The translations under genes were made by a program, and so were the position numbers. From Candidatus Hodarchaeota archaeon (GTDB lineage: Archaea; Asgardarchaeota; Heimdallarchaeia; Hodarchaeales; YT1-057): DNA of 53,982 nt. The stretch lies in the NCBI GenBank assembly GCA_016839955.1, contig JAEOTI010000553.1, positions 1 through 53,982 of the forward strand, written 5' to 3'. The notes beneath the pieces are model-generated. The model saw only the letters and a list, made by a program, of their open reading frames with translations, did no database searches and was not told where the DNA came from. Below are positions 28,242 through 37,775 of this stretch, one piece after another (the stretch's first letter is position 1; each line of letters opens with the position of its first letter).

Positions 28242-30575
28242 ATGCACGAAGAAGAACTTGCGAAATTTCTTAGTGAAAGCCCCCTAGAGAATTTTATATC
28301 CCTTGAAATCCGTCGAGAAGCACTCTATGAAAAATTCTTAGCTATTGATGAATTACATAAAATCTCAGAGAGATGGTTAAACGAGGTTTGTGCTAAAAGT
28401 GCAGAAACACTTTCTCTCATAGCAAGTCTTTCCATTTTAACCTATCAAAGATTTAAGGACGAGTTAACAAAAACTCCAAGTTCTAAATTAGCTGGTGATC
28501 GAAAAAAGAAATTACAATTAAGAATTGAATCGCTGGCGGCATTTGAATTTGAAGCAGCAATTTTAATGCGTCTTTATAGTGATATGATTAACAAGGGAAT
28601 TCTTGGTTTTGAAGGACAGCCCTTCAGTGCATACTACCTTACAGCTTTGAACCATATTACCAGAATTTTAGAAATATTCTTTGATATGAATATTCCTACC
28701 CCTAGAAGCCTAGGTACTGTTGCATCTGCAATGTTCAAACTAGAACAAAAACGACGTCTCGTGGGGCTGTTTGAATTAGATGTTTTGAATAGTGATTTTG
28801 AAAAAGAACATAAAGAATTTATTACACTCGAAAAAGGAGAATTTTCAAAATCGCAAGGTGAGATGAAACATCGGTTCTTACACGAGTTTTTACGAAAAGC
28901 AGGTGAGTTTTGGTGGTGGTTAGATCCAATTGCTATGAAGTTTAATTTAGATAGAGCTGAAAAGCACCTACAAGACTGCGTGTTATTATGGGAAGAGATT
29001 CCAGGAGAAGTAGGTAGAGATTCTGCAAGAATAAAACATACTGAGATCCCTGCTGTTCGAGCAAAAGCGAAACTTGCTCAAGCAATACACTATTATCGGT
29101 TAGGGATGACAGCAGCGGAACAAGACTCTCATAACGTAGCAGCGGGATATTTTCAAGAAGTCTTACGATTGTGTGATGCCGCGCAAAAATTACAGAAGAA
29201 GTTAGATCTTCGTTTATTTCCTCCAGAACTTGCTCGATCTACACAGGCACTAAAAATCGAAACACGAAAATTAAGAAACAAAGCTTTCCTTCTAAAAGGA
29301 CTCGCCAATCTCAGTAAACACTTTGGAGTCTTAACAAATAAATTAAGTGAAGACAAGTTTTCTGCAAAAGAAATTCTAGAAATCTGTGATTTAATGCTTG
29401 GTGAAGCAGAATCTCTAATTGGTGCTGCGGATGTACGATATCTTAGCAGCTTACCATTAATGTTTACGACATTAATTGAAGCATTAAAGCGTAGAGTTGA
29501 AAGTACAAAAGAGTTACAAGATGATAATTTTTCTAAATCGATCCAAATTGAAATTCAAGCCATATTAACTAATAATATGCGAAAAATCGAAAGAGGAATT
29601 CAATCTGCATATCAAAGCTGGGAGGATCAATACGTACTTGACCCCGATTTACTCATCGATGAAATGAAATCAATTAAGGAACATACAGAAACATTGTATG
29701 AGGCAGTAGTAGTCTTGCCAATGCTTCTTCCTAAACGAAAAGAATTGATTGCACAAGTAAAGATTATTGGGAACCTTAGCATCTCAACTACCATATATCA
29801 TAAGTCTTTAATAGTAACCGAAGAAAATGTAGTGCTTGATCTTCTTCTAAAAGCTAAATCACATTACTACGCACGAGAAGCTTTGAAAATACTCGATTCT
29901 ATAGTGTTGGATGAACCATTTGTAGAGGAAGAAGTCAGAAAACAAGTCTCAAGGAGTTTAGTTGCAGGATACAATGCTGAAATGGCAATGTTCTCCCTTC
30001 TTGCGCAATGGTGGCATTTCAATCGGTCAGGTCCTGCATTAGCTCAGGTATATAATCGAGATATTCCTTGGAAACAGCTCTCTACAGCTGATCAAGAAGC
30101 TTTTATTGCTGATGCGGAAAAAGATTTGCAATCCTGTAATACTTTTCTTGAAATGCTCAGGAGGATTCAAACTGATTGCCAAGCTTTACTCACTCATAGA
30201 CTAATGTTTGGAGAAATTGTAGAAGGTGTTCTTTGGGATGTCATTGAACGAAGGGTAAACATGGTTGTTGGCGTAATTAAATTCTTAGAATCAATCCAAA
30301 AAGCGACAATAGCGGACCTATCGATTCGAATTGGAGCGATTAATCCAGCAAGAACTTATTTCACACAAGCACAAGATCTAGCTTTTGCTGCCTCTGAATC
30401 CTTTAATCAAATCATTGGAATTAAAAATTTACCACAAGTTTCCGAGCTTCCGGAAAATGTCTTCAGTTTTGGTCAATTCTGTCAACATGCAATTGTGGGA
30501 TTGGGTAATGAAACTGAACGAATTCCCTTACAAGGGTTGTTAGACCTATTCCGAAAAACTCTTTTTTCTATTTAA
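28242..30575 (+). CDS. Large all-helical protein, unknown function
   Basis: The 777-residue soluble protein is not recognised. It has no signal peptide or transmembrane segment and is dominated by amphipathic helices. The region about 255-345 (KAKLAQAIHYYRLGMTAAEQ and a following NVAAGYFQEVLRLCDAAQKL) looks like TPR-type helical hairpins, so an alpha-solenoid scaffold is likely. AGEFWWWLDP (about 221-230) is a striking aromatic cluster. Such solenoids include Bro1-like and 14-3-3-like folds, but no diagnostic motif is seen. An AGGAG precedes the ATG. It lies between enolase (divergent) and pheS, with its own promoter space. Confidence 0.75.
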   Translation: MHEEELAKFLSESPLENFISLEIRREALYEKFLAIDELHKISERWLNEVCAKSAETLSLIASLSILTYQRFKDELTKTPSSKLAGDRKKKLQLRIESLAAFEFEAAILMRLYSDMINKGILGFEGQPFSAYYLTALNHITRILEIFFDMNIPTPRSLGTVASAMFKLEQKRRLVGLFELDVLNSDFEKEHKEFITLEKGEFSKSQGEMKHRFLHEFLRKAGEFWWWLDPIAMKFNLDRAEKHLQDCVLLWEEIPGEVGRDSARIKHTEIPAVRAKAKLAQAIHYYRLGMTAAEQDSHNVAAGYFQEVLRLCDAAQKLQKKLDLRLFPPELARSTQALKIETRKLRNKAFLLKGLANLSKHFGVLTNKLSEDKFSAKEILEICDLMLGEAESLIGAADVRYLSSLPLMFTTLIEALKRRVESTKELQDDNFSKSIQIEIQAILTNNMRKIERGIQSAYQSWEDQYVLDPDLLIDEMKSIKEHTETLYEAVVVLPMLLPKRKELIAQVKIIGNLSISTTIYHKSLIVTEENVVLDLLLKAKSHYYAREALKILDSIVLDEPFVEEEVRKQVSRSLVAGYNAEMAMFSLLAQWWHFNRSGPALAQVYNRDIPWKQLSTADQEAFIADAEKDLQSCNTFLEMLRRIQTDCQALLTHRLMFGEIVEGVLWDVIERRVNMVVGVIKFLESIQKATIADLSIRIGAINPARTYFTQAQDLAFAASESFNQIIGIKNLPQVSELPENVFSFGQFCQHAIVGLGNETERIPLQGLLDLFRKTLFSI

Positions 30576-30715
30576 TAAACTACAAAGTGAGTCGTACATT
30601 GGTGATGATGCCTTGGAATTTCATTAATTTTTTTAAAAAAAGCTATAATCAGCTTAAGACATACTTTTCTTTTCTTGACTTCTAGTAACCCCAGAATTTT
30701 AGGAGGAAATCATAT

Positions 30716-32263
30716 ATGAACAGCCAAGTAGTCCAATCTCTCCACCCTTTAGAACGAAAACTGCTACTTGAATTCGAACGTAAAAAAACTAAGGAAATAT
30801 CTGTTGATGAAGTCGAATCCACTGAATTGGATAGAATAGGAATAATGCGCGCATCAGAATGGCTAAGTAAGAAAAACCTCGTTGAAGAAGAGCGTAATGA
30901 ACTAAACAAATATCGCTTGAGTGAGCGGGGTCATAAAGCTGTTAATGATGGCATACCTGAAAAACATCTAGCTAGAACTATTGCTGAAAGTGGTCCTTTA
31001 CTAGTAAGGGATCTTCTTTCAACTTCCCAACTGAGTAAAGAAGAGTATGGATTCGCATTTGGATTTCTTAAGAAAAATGGACAAATCTTAATTCAAAAAG
31101 GAGAAATTACACTTTCTAGTAGTGGTGAAGAGTTTCTTACTCAAAAAACTCTACTAGAAGAGATTCTTGAAACAATCAAGGAGCAACAGGAAATATATGA
31201 GGAAGGATTTTCGAAAATTAATTCTTCTATTTTACCGGATCTTATTCGACGTGGTCTTGTAACAAGGAATGTACACCAGAAAATCGCAGTTATTTTAACT
31301 GAAAAAGGAAATAAAATACTCCCAATGATCGAAGAAGGATTAAAAACGATAGATGAAATAAATCCTGAAATTCTAATTAGTAGTGAGTGGGAAGATATTA
31401 ATTTTAGACCCTATGATATTGATGCTCCGGTCCCACCCCGTATTCCTGGTAAACGACATTATTATAGACAAGTTACTGATTTTATCCGTGAAATCTGGCT
31501 TTCTATGGGATTCGAAGAAATGACTGGTCCAATTATTCAACCTAGTTTCTGGAACTTCGATGTATTATTTGTCCCTCAGGACCATCCTGCACGAGACCAA
31601 CATGATTCATTTTACATGAGGCAACCCAAATTTGGAAAATTGCCATCAAGAAAATTAGTAAGTGCAGTTAAAAAAGCACATGAAACTGGAGGAGACACGG
31701 GTTCAAAAGGTTGGAGGTATAAATGGTCTGAGGAAGAAGCGAAAAAATGCGTTCTTCGACCTCACACTACAGTTCTCTCTGCTCGCACTCTCGCTAGATT
31801 GAGAAATGATGAAAAACCATACCCAAGAAAATTCTTCTCTTTGGGGAGGAATTTCCGAAATGAGAAAATTGATTGGAAGCACCTTGCTGAATTTGATCAA
31901 ACTGATGGCATTGTAGTTGATCCAGATGTTACTTTTCGTCATCACATTGGTTATCTTAAAACCTTTTTTTCACGTCTTGGATTCCCTAAAGCCCGTTTTA
32001 GACCAGGATATTTTCCATATACGGAGCCTTCTCTAGAAATTGATGTTTTTCACCCAATTAGAAAAGAATGGGTCGAGTTTGGTGGAACAGGTGTCTTTCG
32101 TCCCGAAGTAGTTAAACCATTACTTGGAGAAGACATACCAGTTTTAGCCTGGGGACCTGGACTTAGAATGATTATGGATCATTACGACATAGATGATATG
32201 CGGCGGTTCTATGAGCCTTCTCTTGGTTTTTTGAGGAATGCCAAGTTATGGCTAGAGGTTTAG
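30716..32263 (+). CDS. pheS: Phenylalanyl-tRNA synthetase alpha subunit
   Basis: The 515-residue protein has an N-terminal DNA-binding-like region of winged helices (about 1-200), as in archaeal/eukaryotic PheS. The class II catalytic core follows: motif 1 around FIREIWLSMGFEEMTGPIIQPSFWNFD, motif 2 FSLGRNFRNEKIDWKHLAEF, and motif 3 FGGTGVFRPEVVKPL..GPGLRMIMDHY. It charges tRNA-Phe together with PheT. A clear AGGAGG precedes the ATG at good spacing. pheT follows after 11 bases when its later start is used. Confidence 0.97.
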   Translation: MNSQVVQSLHPLERKLLLEFERKKTKEISVDEVESTELDRIGIMRASEWLSKKNLVEEERNELNKYRLSERGHKAVNDGIPEKHLARTIAESGPLLVRDLLSTSQLSKEEYGFAFGFLKKNGQILIQKGEITLSSSGEEFLTQKTLLEEILETIKEQQEIYEEGFSKINSSILPDLIRRGLVTRNVHQKIAVILTEKGNKILPMIEEGLKTIDEINPEILISSEWEDINFRPYDIDAPVPPRIPGKRHYYRQVTDFIREIWLSMGFEEMTGPIIQPSFWNFDVLFVPQDHPARDQHDSFYMRQPKFGKLPSRKLVSAVKKAHETGGDTGSKGWRYKWSEEEAKKCVLRPHTTVLSARTLARLRNDEKPYPRKFFSLGRNFRNEKIDWKHLAEFDQTDGIVVDPDVTFRHHIGYLKTFFSRLGFPKARFRPGYFPYTEPSLEIDVFHPIRKEWVEFGGTGVFRPEVVKPLLGEDIPVLAWGPGLRMIMDHYDIDDMRRFYEPSLGFLRNAKLWLEV

Positions 32264-32274
32264 GGAGTGATTTT

Positions 32275-33966
32275 TTGCCTACATTCGAATTTGACCGTGA
32301 TGATTTTTGTCAACTTGTGGGAAAACATTATGGGATCAGTGAGCTTCAAGAGCGACTCCCTATGATGGCAGTTCCTGTTGAAGATATTCTGGAAGGAGGG
32401 GATGTATTTAAAGTTGAAGTTTTCCCTAATAGACCTGACATGCTTTGTGTTGAAGGCCTTTCACGAGCGTTTGCGTCCTTTGAAGGGTTAAATGTAGGTT
32501 TACGTCCTTACGAATCCGTAAAATCAGCTCTTGAAGTTATTGTTGATTCATCAGTAAAAGGTGTTCGACCTTTTATTAGCTGTGCAGTTGTTGAAAGTAT
32601 TTCATTCACAGATGAAGCAATTATTTCTCTTTTCAATGTTCAAGAAAAACTTCATACGACTCATTGTCGAGGTCGTAGAAAAGCTTCCATTGGAGTCTAT
32701 GATGCAACAGGACTGGAATTTCCTCTTCAATATCGAGCAGTGGATCTTGACGAAGTGAAGTTCATACCCCTCGAAGAAACTAAAATAATGACACCATTAG
32801 AAATTTTAACAAAAACACCAAAAGGTTCAGCTTATGCGCATCTGGTAGAAGACAAAGCGCCCCTATTAACCGATAAAAACGGACGAATCCTTTCTTTTCC
32901 ACCCATAATCAATAGTGATGACACTAAGGTTACTAAAAACACTAAGTCAGTTATAATTGATGTAACAGGGATGGATTTAGATACGTCGTCTCATGCACTT
33001 AATATTATAACGTGTGCTCTTGCTGATCGAGGTGGAATTATCCGTGAAGTCATTATCAAATATCCATATCTTGTAAATAAGAAAAAAACGTTTCAAAATC
33101 CTGATCTCCAAATCAAAAAAGCGGATCTCTCATTGGATTACGTTAATAAGCGTACAGGTGAATCTTTTACATTTGCACAAGCTAAAGAATACTTGGAACG
33201 AATGGGATTTGGATGTACTTCTAAAAAGAATGGATTACTTTCTATTTCAATCCCCCCTTACCGAACTGATATCATTCATAGAATTGACTTCATCGAGGAT
33301 ATAATGATCGCTTTTGGATATGAAAATATTGTACCAGAAATCCCAAATTTATCAACTGTCGCCCAAGAGGACCCCCTTGAAACGATCACACGTCGTTTAA
33401 CATATTTACTAATTGGCTTTGGCGCTCAGGAGGTAATGACTTACATCCTTACATCACCAGCGGTAAATTTTCTCAAAATGAATCTCAAAGAAAATCTTGA
33501 TTCTGTTGCAATGATGGAAAATCCCAAAACAAACCGATTCACTATCTGTCGATCATGGATGGCCCCCTCTATTATGGAAGCACTCTCGCAAAACACAAAT
33601 GAGAGTTATCCTCAAAGAATTTTTGAAATTGGAGACATAATTGCTTCTTTGAATCCAGACAATGACACCGGAATCGACCAAAAACGAAACTTGTGTTTTG
33701 CTGAAGCGGGTATCCGAGTTGGTTGGAATGATATTAAAGGAGTCTTTGAAGGATTAACTTTACACTTGAAAGGAATTAGTTTTGACATAAAGCCTTCTGA
33801 CCATACGTCATTCATTCCTGGTCGTGTAGCGAAAATTTTTGCGGATAATCAAGAAGTCGGTGTTCTGGGAGAAATCCATCCCCGAGTTCTCCATAACTGG
33901 GGTCTTTCAGTTCCAGTGAGTCTTCTTGAACTAAATATAGATTTTTTAACGCCTTCAACAAGCTGA
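32275..33966 (+). CDS. pheT: Phenylalanyl-tRNA synthetase beta subunit
   Basis: The protein starts MPTFEFDRDDFCQLVG when the TTG at 32275 is used. This start follows AGGGAGTGA at good spacing and fits the family better than the ATG at 32248, which would overlap pheS. It contains the B3/B4 editing region (about 85-260), B5 (KADLSLDYVNKRTGESF and PPYRTDIIHRIDFIEDIMIAFGY) and the catalytic-like core with VAMMENPKTNRFTICRSWMAPS. The archaeal form lacks the bacterial tRNA-binding N-terminal extension. With PheS it forms the alpha2-beta2 enzyme. Confidence 0.97.
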   Translation: MPTFEFDRDDFCQLVGKHYGISELQERLPMMAVPVEDILEGGDVFKVEVFPNRPDMLCVEGLSRAFASFEGLNVGLRPYESVKSALEVIVDSSVKGVRPFISCAVVESISFTDEAIISLFNVQEKLHTTHCRGRRKASIGVYDATGLEFPLQYRAVDLDEVKFIPLEETKIMTPLEILTKTPKGSAYAHLVEDKAPLLTDKNGRILSFPPIINSDDTKVTKNTKSVIIDVTGMDLDTSSHALNIITCALADRGGIIREVIIKYPYLVNKKKTFQNPDLQIKKADLSLDYVNKRTGESFTFAQAKEYLERMGFGCTSKKNGLLSISIPPYRTDIIHRIDFIEDIMIAFGYENIVPEIPNLSTVAQEDPLETITRRLTYLLIGFGAQEVMTYILTSPAVNFLKMNLKENLDSVAMMENPKTNRFTICRSWMAPSIMEALSQNTNESYPQRIFEIGDIIASLNPDNDTGIDQKRNLCFAEAGIRVGWNDIKGVFEGLTLHLKGISFDIKPSDHTSFIPGRVAKIFADNQEVGVLGEIHPRVLHNWGLSVPVSLLELNIDFLTPSTS

Positions 33967-34152
33967 AAATAAAAAATAAAGGATAAGAGAAAGAGGAAAT
34001 TTTGGAATCTCTTAAAAAATACTATTTTAGTAAAGAAAGGATTTTCTTAAGAAGAAATAACTTAAGTCAATAACAAAAAAAACTAAAACTCTGATCAACA
34101 ATTTACACAGAGAAGCCAAATCACTCTACATAAGCCCAACGTGGTTTTTACC

Positions 34153-35664
34153 ATGAAGGAGAAATTAAAGCAGATAGATGATGTACATTGGGAATTGAAT
34201 ACTTCTGTTAGAAGTAAAATGCGAGTAAAAGCTCAGATTATAGGGACAAAAGAGATTATAGATTGTATAGAATCCGCCGCTGTAGAACAGTTAACTAATG
34301 TTGCCTGTCTTCCAGGAGTCATCGAACCAGTTTTAGCGATGCCTGATGCTCATTGGGGATATGGTTTACCAATGGGAGCGGTAGGGGCTTTTGATGCAGA
34401 GGATGGCGTAATATCAGCAGGTTGTACAGGGTTTGATATTAATTGTGGCATTCACATGATTCGATCGAATCTTTACTCAAAAGATATAGAAGATAAAATG
34501 CCACAACTCATGGATGCCCTATTTCGTAAAGTCCCAGCTGGAGTTGGTTCATTTGGACCTATAAAACTGTCAAAAGGAGACATGGATGAGGTCTTAATGA
34601 AAGGTGCCCGATGGGCTGTGGACAATGGGTATGGTATTTCAGCAGATCTTGATAGAATGGAAGAAAATGGCTCTATCGAGGGTGCAAGTTGTGGAGATGA
34701 GGTTTCATCGAAAGCGCGCCAACGAGGAACTCCTCAATTGGGTTCACTGGGTTCAGGAAATCATTTCCTTGAAGTACAAAGCGTGGATAATATCTTTGAC
34801 CAAAAAGTAGCTGAAACATATGGGATCACAGAGAATGGGCAAATTGCTATTATGTTACATTGTGGATCTCGAGGATTTGGTCATCAAGTAGCAAGTGATT
34901 ATTTGGAGATTCACGATCAAGCTGCAAAGAAATATAATATCTGGTTACCAGATCGCCAACTTGTTTGCGCTCCAGTACATTCTAAAGAAGGTCAAGCATA
35001 TTATAAAGCTATGAAGGCTGCAGTAAATTATGCTTTCACAAATCGGCTTGTAATGACACATTGGATTCGGGAAGCCTTTGAAAGTGTGTTTGACAATGAT
35101 TGGCAGTCTTTAGGACTCGATACGATATATGATGTTTGTCACAATATTTGTAAACTAGAAACACATCAATACCAAAATGAAAACCGTCAATTCTATGTCC
35201 ATCGTAAAGGAGCAACCAGAGCTTTTGGACCTGGTCGGCCAGAAATTCCAAAAGTATATCGAGAGGTCGGTCAACCCGTTCTCATTGCAGGTTCTATGGG
35301 TACTGCTTCATACATCCTCGTTGGTACTGACAAAGCAATGACTGAAAGTTTTGGAAGTTCCTGTCATGGAGCTGGTCGTGCAATGTCCCGAACCCAAGCT
35401 TTGAAGCGTTTCTGGGGTAGTACGGTGAAAAAGGACTTGGAATCTTCTGGTAAACATATCCGTTCCACACACCCAGCTGTCTTAGCTGAAGAAGCTCCAG
35501 AAGCTTACAAGGACATAGATATGGTAATTGAAAGTGTTCATCTTGCAGGTATTTCAACTAAAGTCGCTAGAGTTGTTCCCTTAGGTGTTGTTAAAGGTGG
35601 TGGAGGAGAACGCCGAGGAAAAAGAAGACGACCACAAAATAGACAACAGCAACGTAGACGGTGA
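34153..35664 (+). CDS. rtcB: RNA-splicing ligase RtcB with basic C-terminal tail
   Basis: The protein has the RtcB landmarks: MPDAHWGYGLPMGAVGAFD, the Mn-binding Cys in DINCGIHM, GSLGSGNHFLEVQ, HCGSRGFGHQVASDY, HRKGATRAFGPGRPEIP, GSMGTASYILVG, and the guanylated His in SSCHGAGRAMSRTQA. It joins 2',3'-cyclic phosphate and 5'-OH ends in tRNA splicing. After the usual VVPLGVVKG end it has an extra tail of about 22 residues rich in Gly, Arg and Gln (GGGGERRGKRRRPQNRQQQR). The ATG at 34153 fits the family; a GTG at 34141 is the longer option. Its activator archease is about 2.7 kb downstream. Confidence 0.96.
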   Translation: MKEKLKQIDDVHWELNTSVRSKMRVKAQIIGTKEIIDCIESAAVEQLTNVACLPGVIEPVLAMPDAHWGYGLPMGAVGAFDAEDGVISAGCTGFDINCGIHMIRSNLYSKDIEDKMPQLMDALFRKVPAGVGSFGPIKLSKGDMDEVLMKGARWAVDNGYGISADLDRMEENGSIEGASCGDEVSSKARQRGTPQLGSLGSGNHFLEVQSVDNIFDQKVAETYGITENGQIAIMLHCGSRGFGHQVASDYLEIHDQAAKKYNIWLPDRQLVCAPVHSKEGQAYYKAMKAAVNYAFTNRLVMTHWIREAFESVFDNDWQSLGLDTIYDVCHNICKLETHQYQNENRQFYVHRKGATRAFGPGRPEIPKVYREVGQPVLIAGSMGTASYILVGTDKAMTESFGSSCHGAGRAMSRTQALKRFWGSTVKKDLESSGKHIRSTHPAVLAEEAPEAYKDIDMVIESVHLAGISTKVARVVPLGVVKGGGGERRGKRRRPQNRQQQRRR

Positions 35665-35687
35665 TAATGAAAGAATATAATGCTCTG

Positions 35688-36467
35688 TTATGTTCTTTCA
35701 ATTTCTTTCACTATGTCTGGTAATATCTTCCCTGCTAGGCCAAATAAACATGTGGACATATAGCTATCAAACTGAGTTGGTTCTTTATTAACTAATATTA
35801 ACTTTGCGCCATGAGAATAAGCTTCTAAAGGGAGTAAAGCCGCAGGGTACACCTGTAAGCTAGATCCTATAGTGATACACACATCTGATTTTTGTACTTC
35901 ATTCGTAGCTTGTTCAAAAACCTCTGAAGGAAGTTGTTCTCCAAACAAGATAGTGTCAGGTTTAATTACACCTTTCAGCCCGCATTTCAAACATAAAGGA
36001 GGTATAATTCCTTCTTTTAATTGCTCTTCGATCTTATTATAATTAATTGATACCCCACATTGAAAACAGTAATATCTACGATAATTTCCATGAAGTTCAA
36101 GTACAGATACGAGGCTTCCTGCTGATTGGTGGAGATTATCTATATTTTGAGTTATAATTGCATGAAGTTTATTCATTTTTTCTAATTTCACCAACGCATA
36201 GTGGGCTGCATTCGGTTTTATTTCCTGAATACTTTCTTGAAGTTCTTTATGCATCGTCCAAAACTTTTCTGGAGAATTAGCAAATGCAGAAAGAGTAGCG
36301 TATTCACTGGGATTATATTTTGACCATAGACCACCTTTAGAACGAAAATCTGGAATACCACTTTCTGTACTTATTCCTGCTCCAGTAAAACATACTATAC
36401 GCCCTGCCTTTGAAATAATCTGCCCTGCGTGTTTTAATTGGTCTTCAAACGAGTAATTACCCTTCAT
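35688..36467 (-). CDS. sir2: Sir2-family NAD-dependent protein deacylase
   Basis: The protein shows the sirtuin signature: CFTGAGISTESGIPDFRSKGGLW, TQNIDNLHQSAG, the catalytic His in ELHGN, a zinc site of CFQC and CLKC, and DTILFGEQLP. It removes acyl groups from lysines using NAD. The Tyr-x-x-Arg pair of desuccinylase-type sirtuins is not seen in the loop before QESIQEIKPN, so simple deacetylation is more likely. The longest frame starts at TTG 36485; a GGAG inside it points to ATG 36467 (MKGNYSFEDQ). It converges with rtcB. Confidence 0.95.
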   Translation of the reverse strand: MKGNYSFEDQLKHAGQIISKAGRIVCFTGAGISTESGIPDFRSKGGLWSKYNPSEYATLSAFANSPEKFWTMHKELQESIQEIKPNAAHYALVKLEKMNKLHAIITQNIDNLHQSAGSLVSVLELHGNYRRYYCFQCGVSINYNKIEEQLKEGIIPPLCLKCGLKGVIKPDTILFGEQLPSEVFEQATNEVQKSDVCITIGSSLQVYPAALLPLEAYSHGAKLILVNKEPTQFDSYMSTCLFGLAGKILPDIVKEIERT

Positions 36468-36672
36468 AACTTGATTACTCCACAATCCTCAATTTGTCGT
36501 AAAATGTGCATTTTACGAAGTTCAACAAAGTTTTGTATAAGAAAAATAATTTTGTTTTAGAGTTATTTCCCTCATAAAAAAGGTAAAAATAGAACAATTA
36601 TTTTCCTAGATAATTTATAATTCTTATTTCAGATCAATATGTGCTAAATCGATTCAAAATTGGTGTTATTGG

Positions 36673-37773
36673 ATGGTCCAGATTATGTTTGATAAGCGGA
36701 CGAAAATCTTTACCATCATCGCTTTTATTCTAATGATTATCTATTTCACCTTTTTTTTGGATTTTGAAGAAGTAATAAAGGAATTAGCAAAAGTAAGTTT
36801 ACTTTTTTTTGTTTTAATAATAGTAGTTCAATTATCTTGTTATTTCATTGATTCTCTTGCTTGGAAAATACTATTACATACCGCAGGAATAACACCATCT
36901 ACAAAAGACCTATATTCTGTCTATCTCACATCATTTGGATATGGATTACTCTTACCTTCACTTAGTGCGGTAGAGACTGCAGTACGTGTCGATTTAGGAA
37001 AGCGTGTATTTGAAAAAGGAGATAAAAGTCAACCAGTTGACAGTTCAGCTCTCTTGTCGTCGATTGTTCTTCATAAAATGGTCGGAGGAGTAGTAAATAT
37101 TCCTGTAAATCTTGTAATCGCTTATTCCCTTGTAGTATACTTTGATCTTCCTACTATATGGGCTTTCGGTTTTATGTTAATTACTAGCATCATTCTTGGT
37201 GGAATGATCCTATTAGTAATAGCAATATCTTTGAGTCCTCAAAGAACACTTAATATCTTAATATCTATAGTAAACGGTTTGGCTAAATTCATTCCTGCTG
37301 TAGCAAGGAGAAGTTCCACTTGGAATCAAAATCTTGAGACATTTGTCTTCAGTTATCATGATAATTTCAAAATTTTAGCAAGACATTGGAGAAGGACTGT
37401 GGGTGCGTCAATTCTGGTATTTTTTGCAACTATACTTTCCTGGATTAATCTTTATCTCCTAATTTGTGCACTCTCACTCGATGTTGATTTACTAGCAATG
37501 ATCACAATTAATTTTATAGGAGCAACAATGAATTCACTACCTATTGGAATACCAGGCGCAGAAGGCATTAAAGAAATAATAGTATCTGAATCTTTAAAGA
37601 AATTTATTGATTCTCATGAATCTGGGGCAGTTGCATTACTTTATAGTTTTTCTAGATTCTACATTCCAGTGGTGGCAGCAATTTTAATAGGTTTGGTACT
37701 AGGAGCCAGATCACCCTCTGTTTCAGATGTTGAGATAATAAAAAATCCTAGATCTGAAAAAGAAACCCTTTAG
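36673..37773 (+). CDS. UPF0104/LPG-synthase-like integral membrane protein
   Basis: The 366-residue protein has about eight hydrophobic helices and matches the UPF0104 / lysylphosphatidylglycerol-synthase transmembrane family (YbhN-type). A conserved helix pair near LTSFGYGLLLPSLSAVETAVRVDLGKR (about 86-112) and IGATMNSLPIGIPGAEGIKE (about 280-299) are the family's recognisable regions. In bacteria the domain flips or synthesises aminoacyl-lipids; in archaea it is uncharacterised and often near glycolipid genes. No aminoacyl-transferase domain is fused here. A Nudix gene begins two bases downstream, so the two are probably co-transcribed. Confidence 0.8.
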   Translation: MVQIMFDKRTKIFTIIAFILMIIYFTFFLDFEEVIKELAKVSLLFFVLIIVVQLSCYFIDSLAWKILLHTAGITPSTKDLYSVYLTSFGYGLLLPSLSAVETAVRVDLGKRVFEKGDKSQPVDSSALLSSIVLHKMVGGVVNIPVNLVIAYSLVVYFDLPTIWAFGFMLITSIILGGMILLVIAISLSPQRTLNILISIVNGLAKFIPAVARRSSTWNQNLETFVFSYHDNFKILARHWRRTVGASILVFFATILSWINLYLLICALSLDVDLLAMITINFIGATMNSLPIGIPGAEGIKEIIVSESLKKFIDSHESGAVALLYSFSRFYIPVVAAILIGLVLGARSPSVSDVEIIKNPRSEKETL

Positions 37774-37775
37774 CG

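Noticed and set aside
30600..30680. GTGATGA resembling box C of a C/D guide RNA between the 777-aa gene and pheS
   Set aside because: No CTGA box D at a suitable distance and no second box pair.
32248..32274. ATG start for pheT at 32248
   Set aside because: It overlaps pheS and adds residues not in the family; the TTG at 32275 has a ribosome-binding site and gives the usual MPT start.
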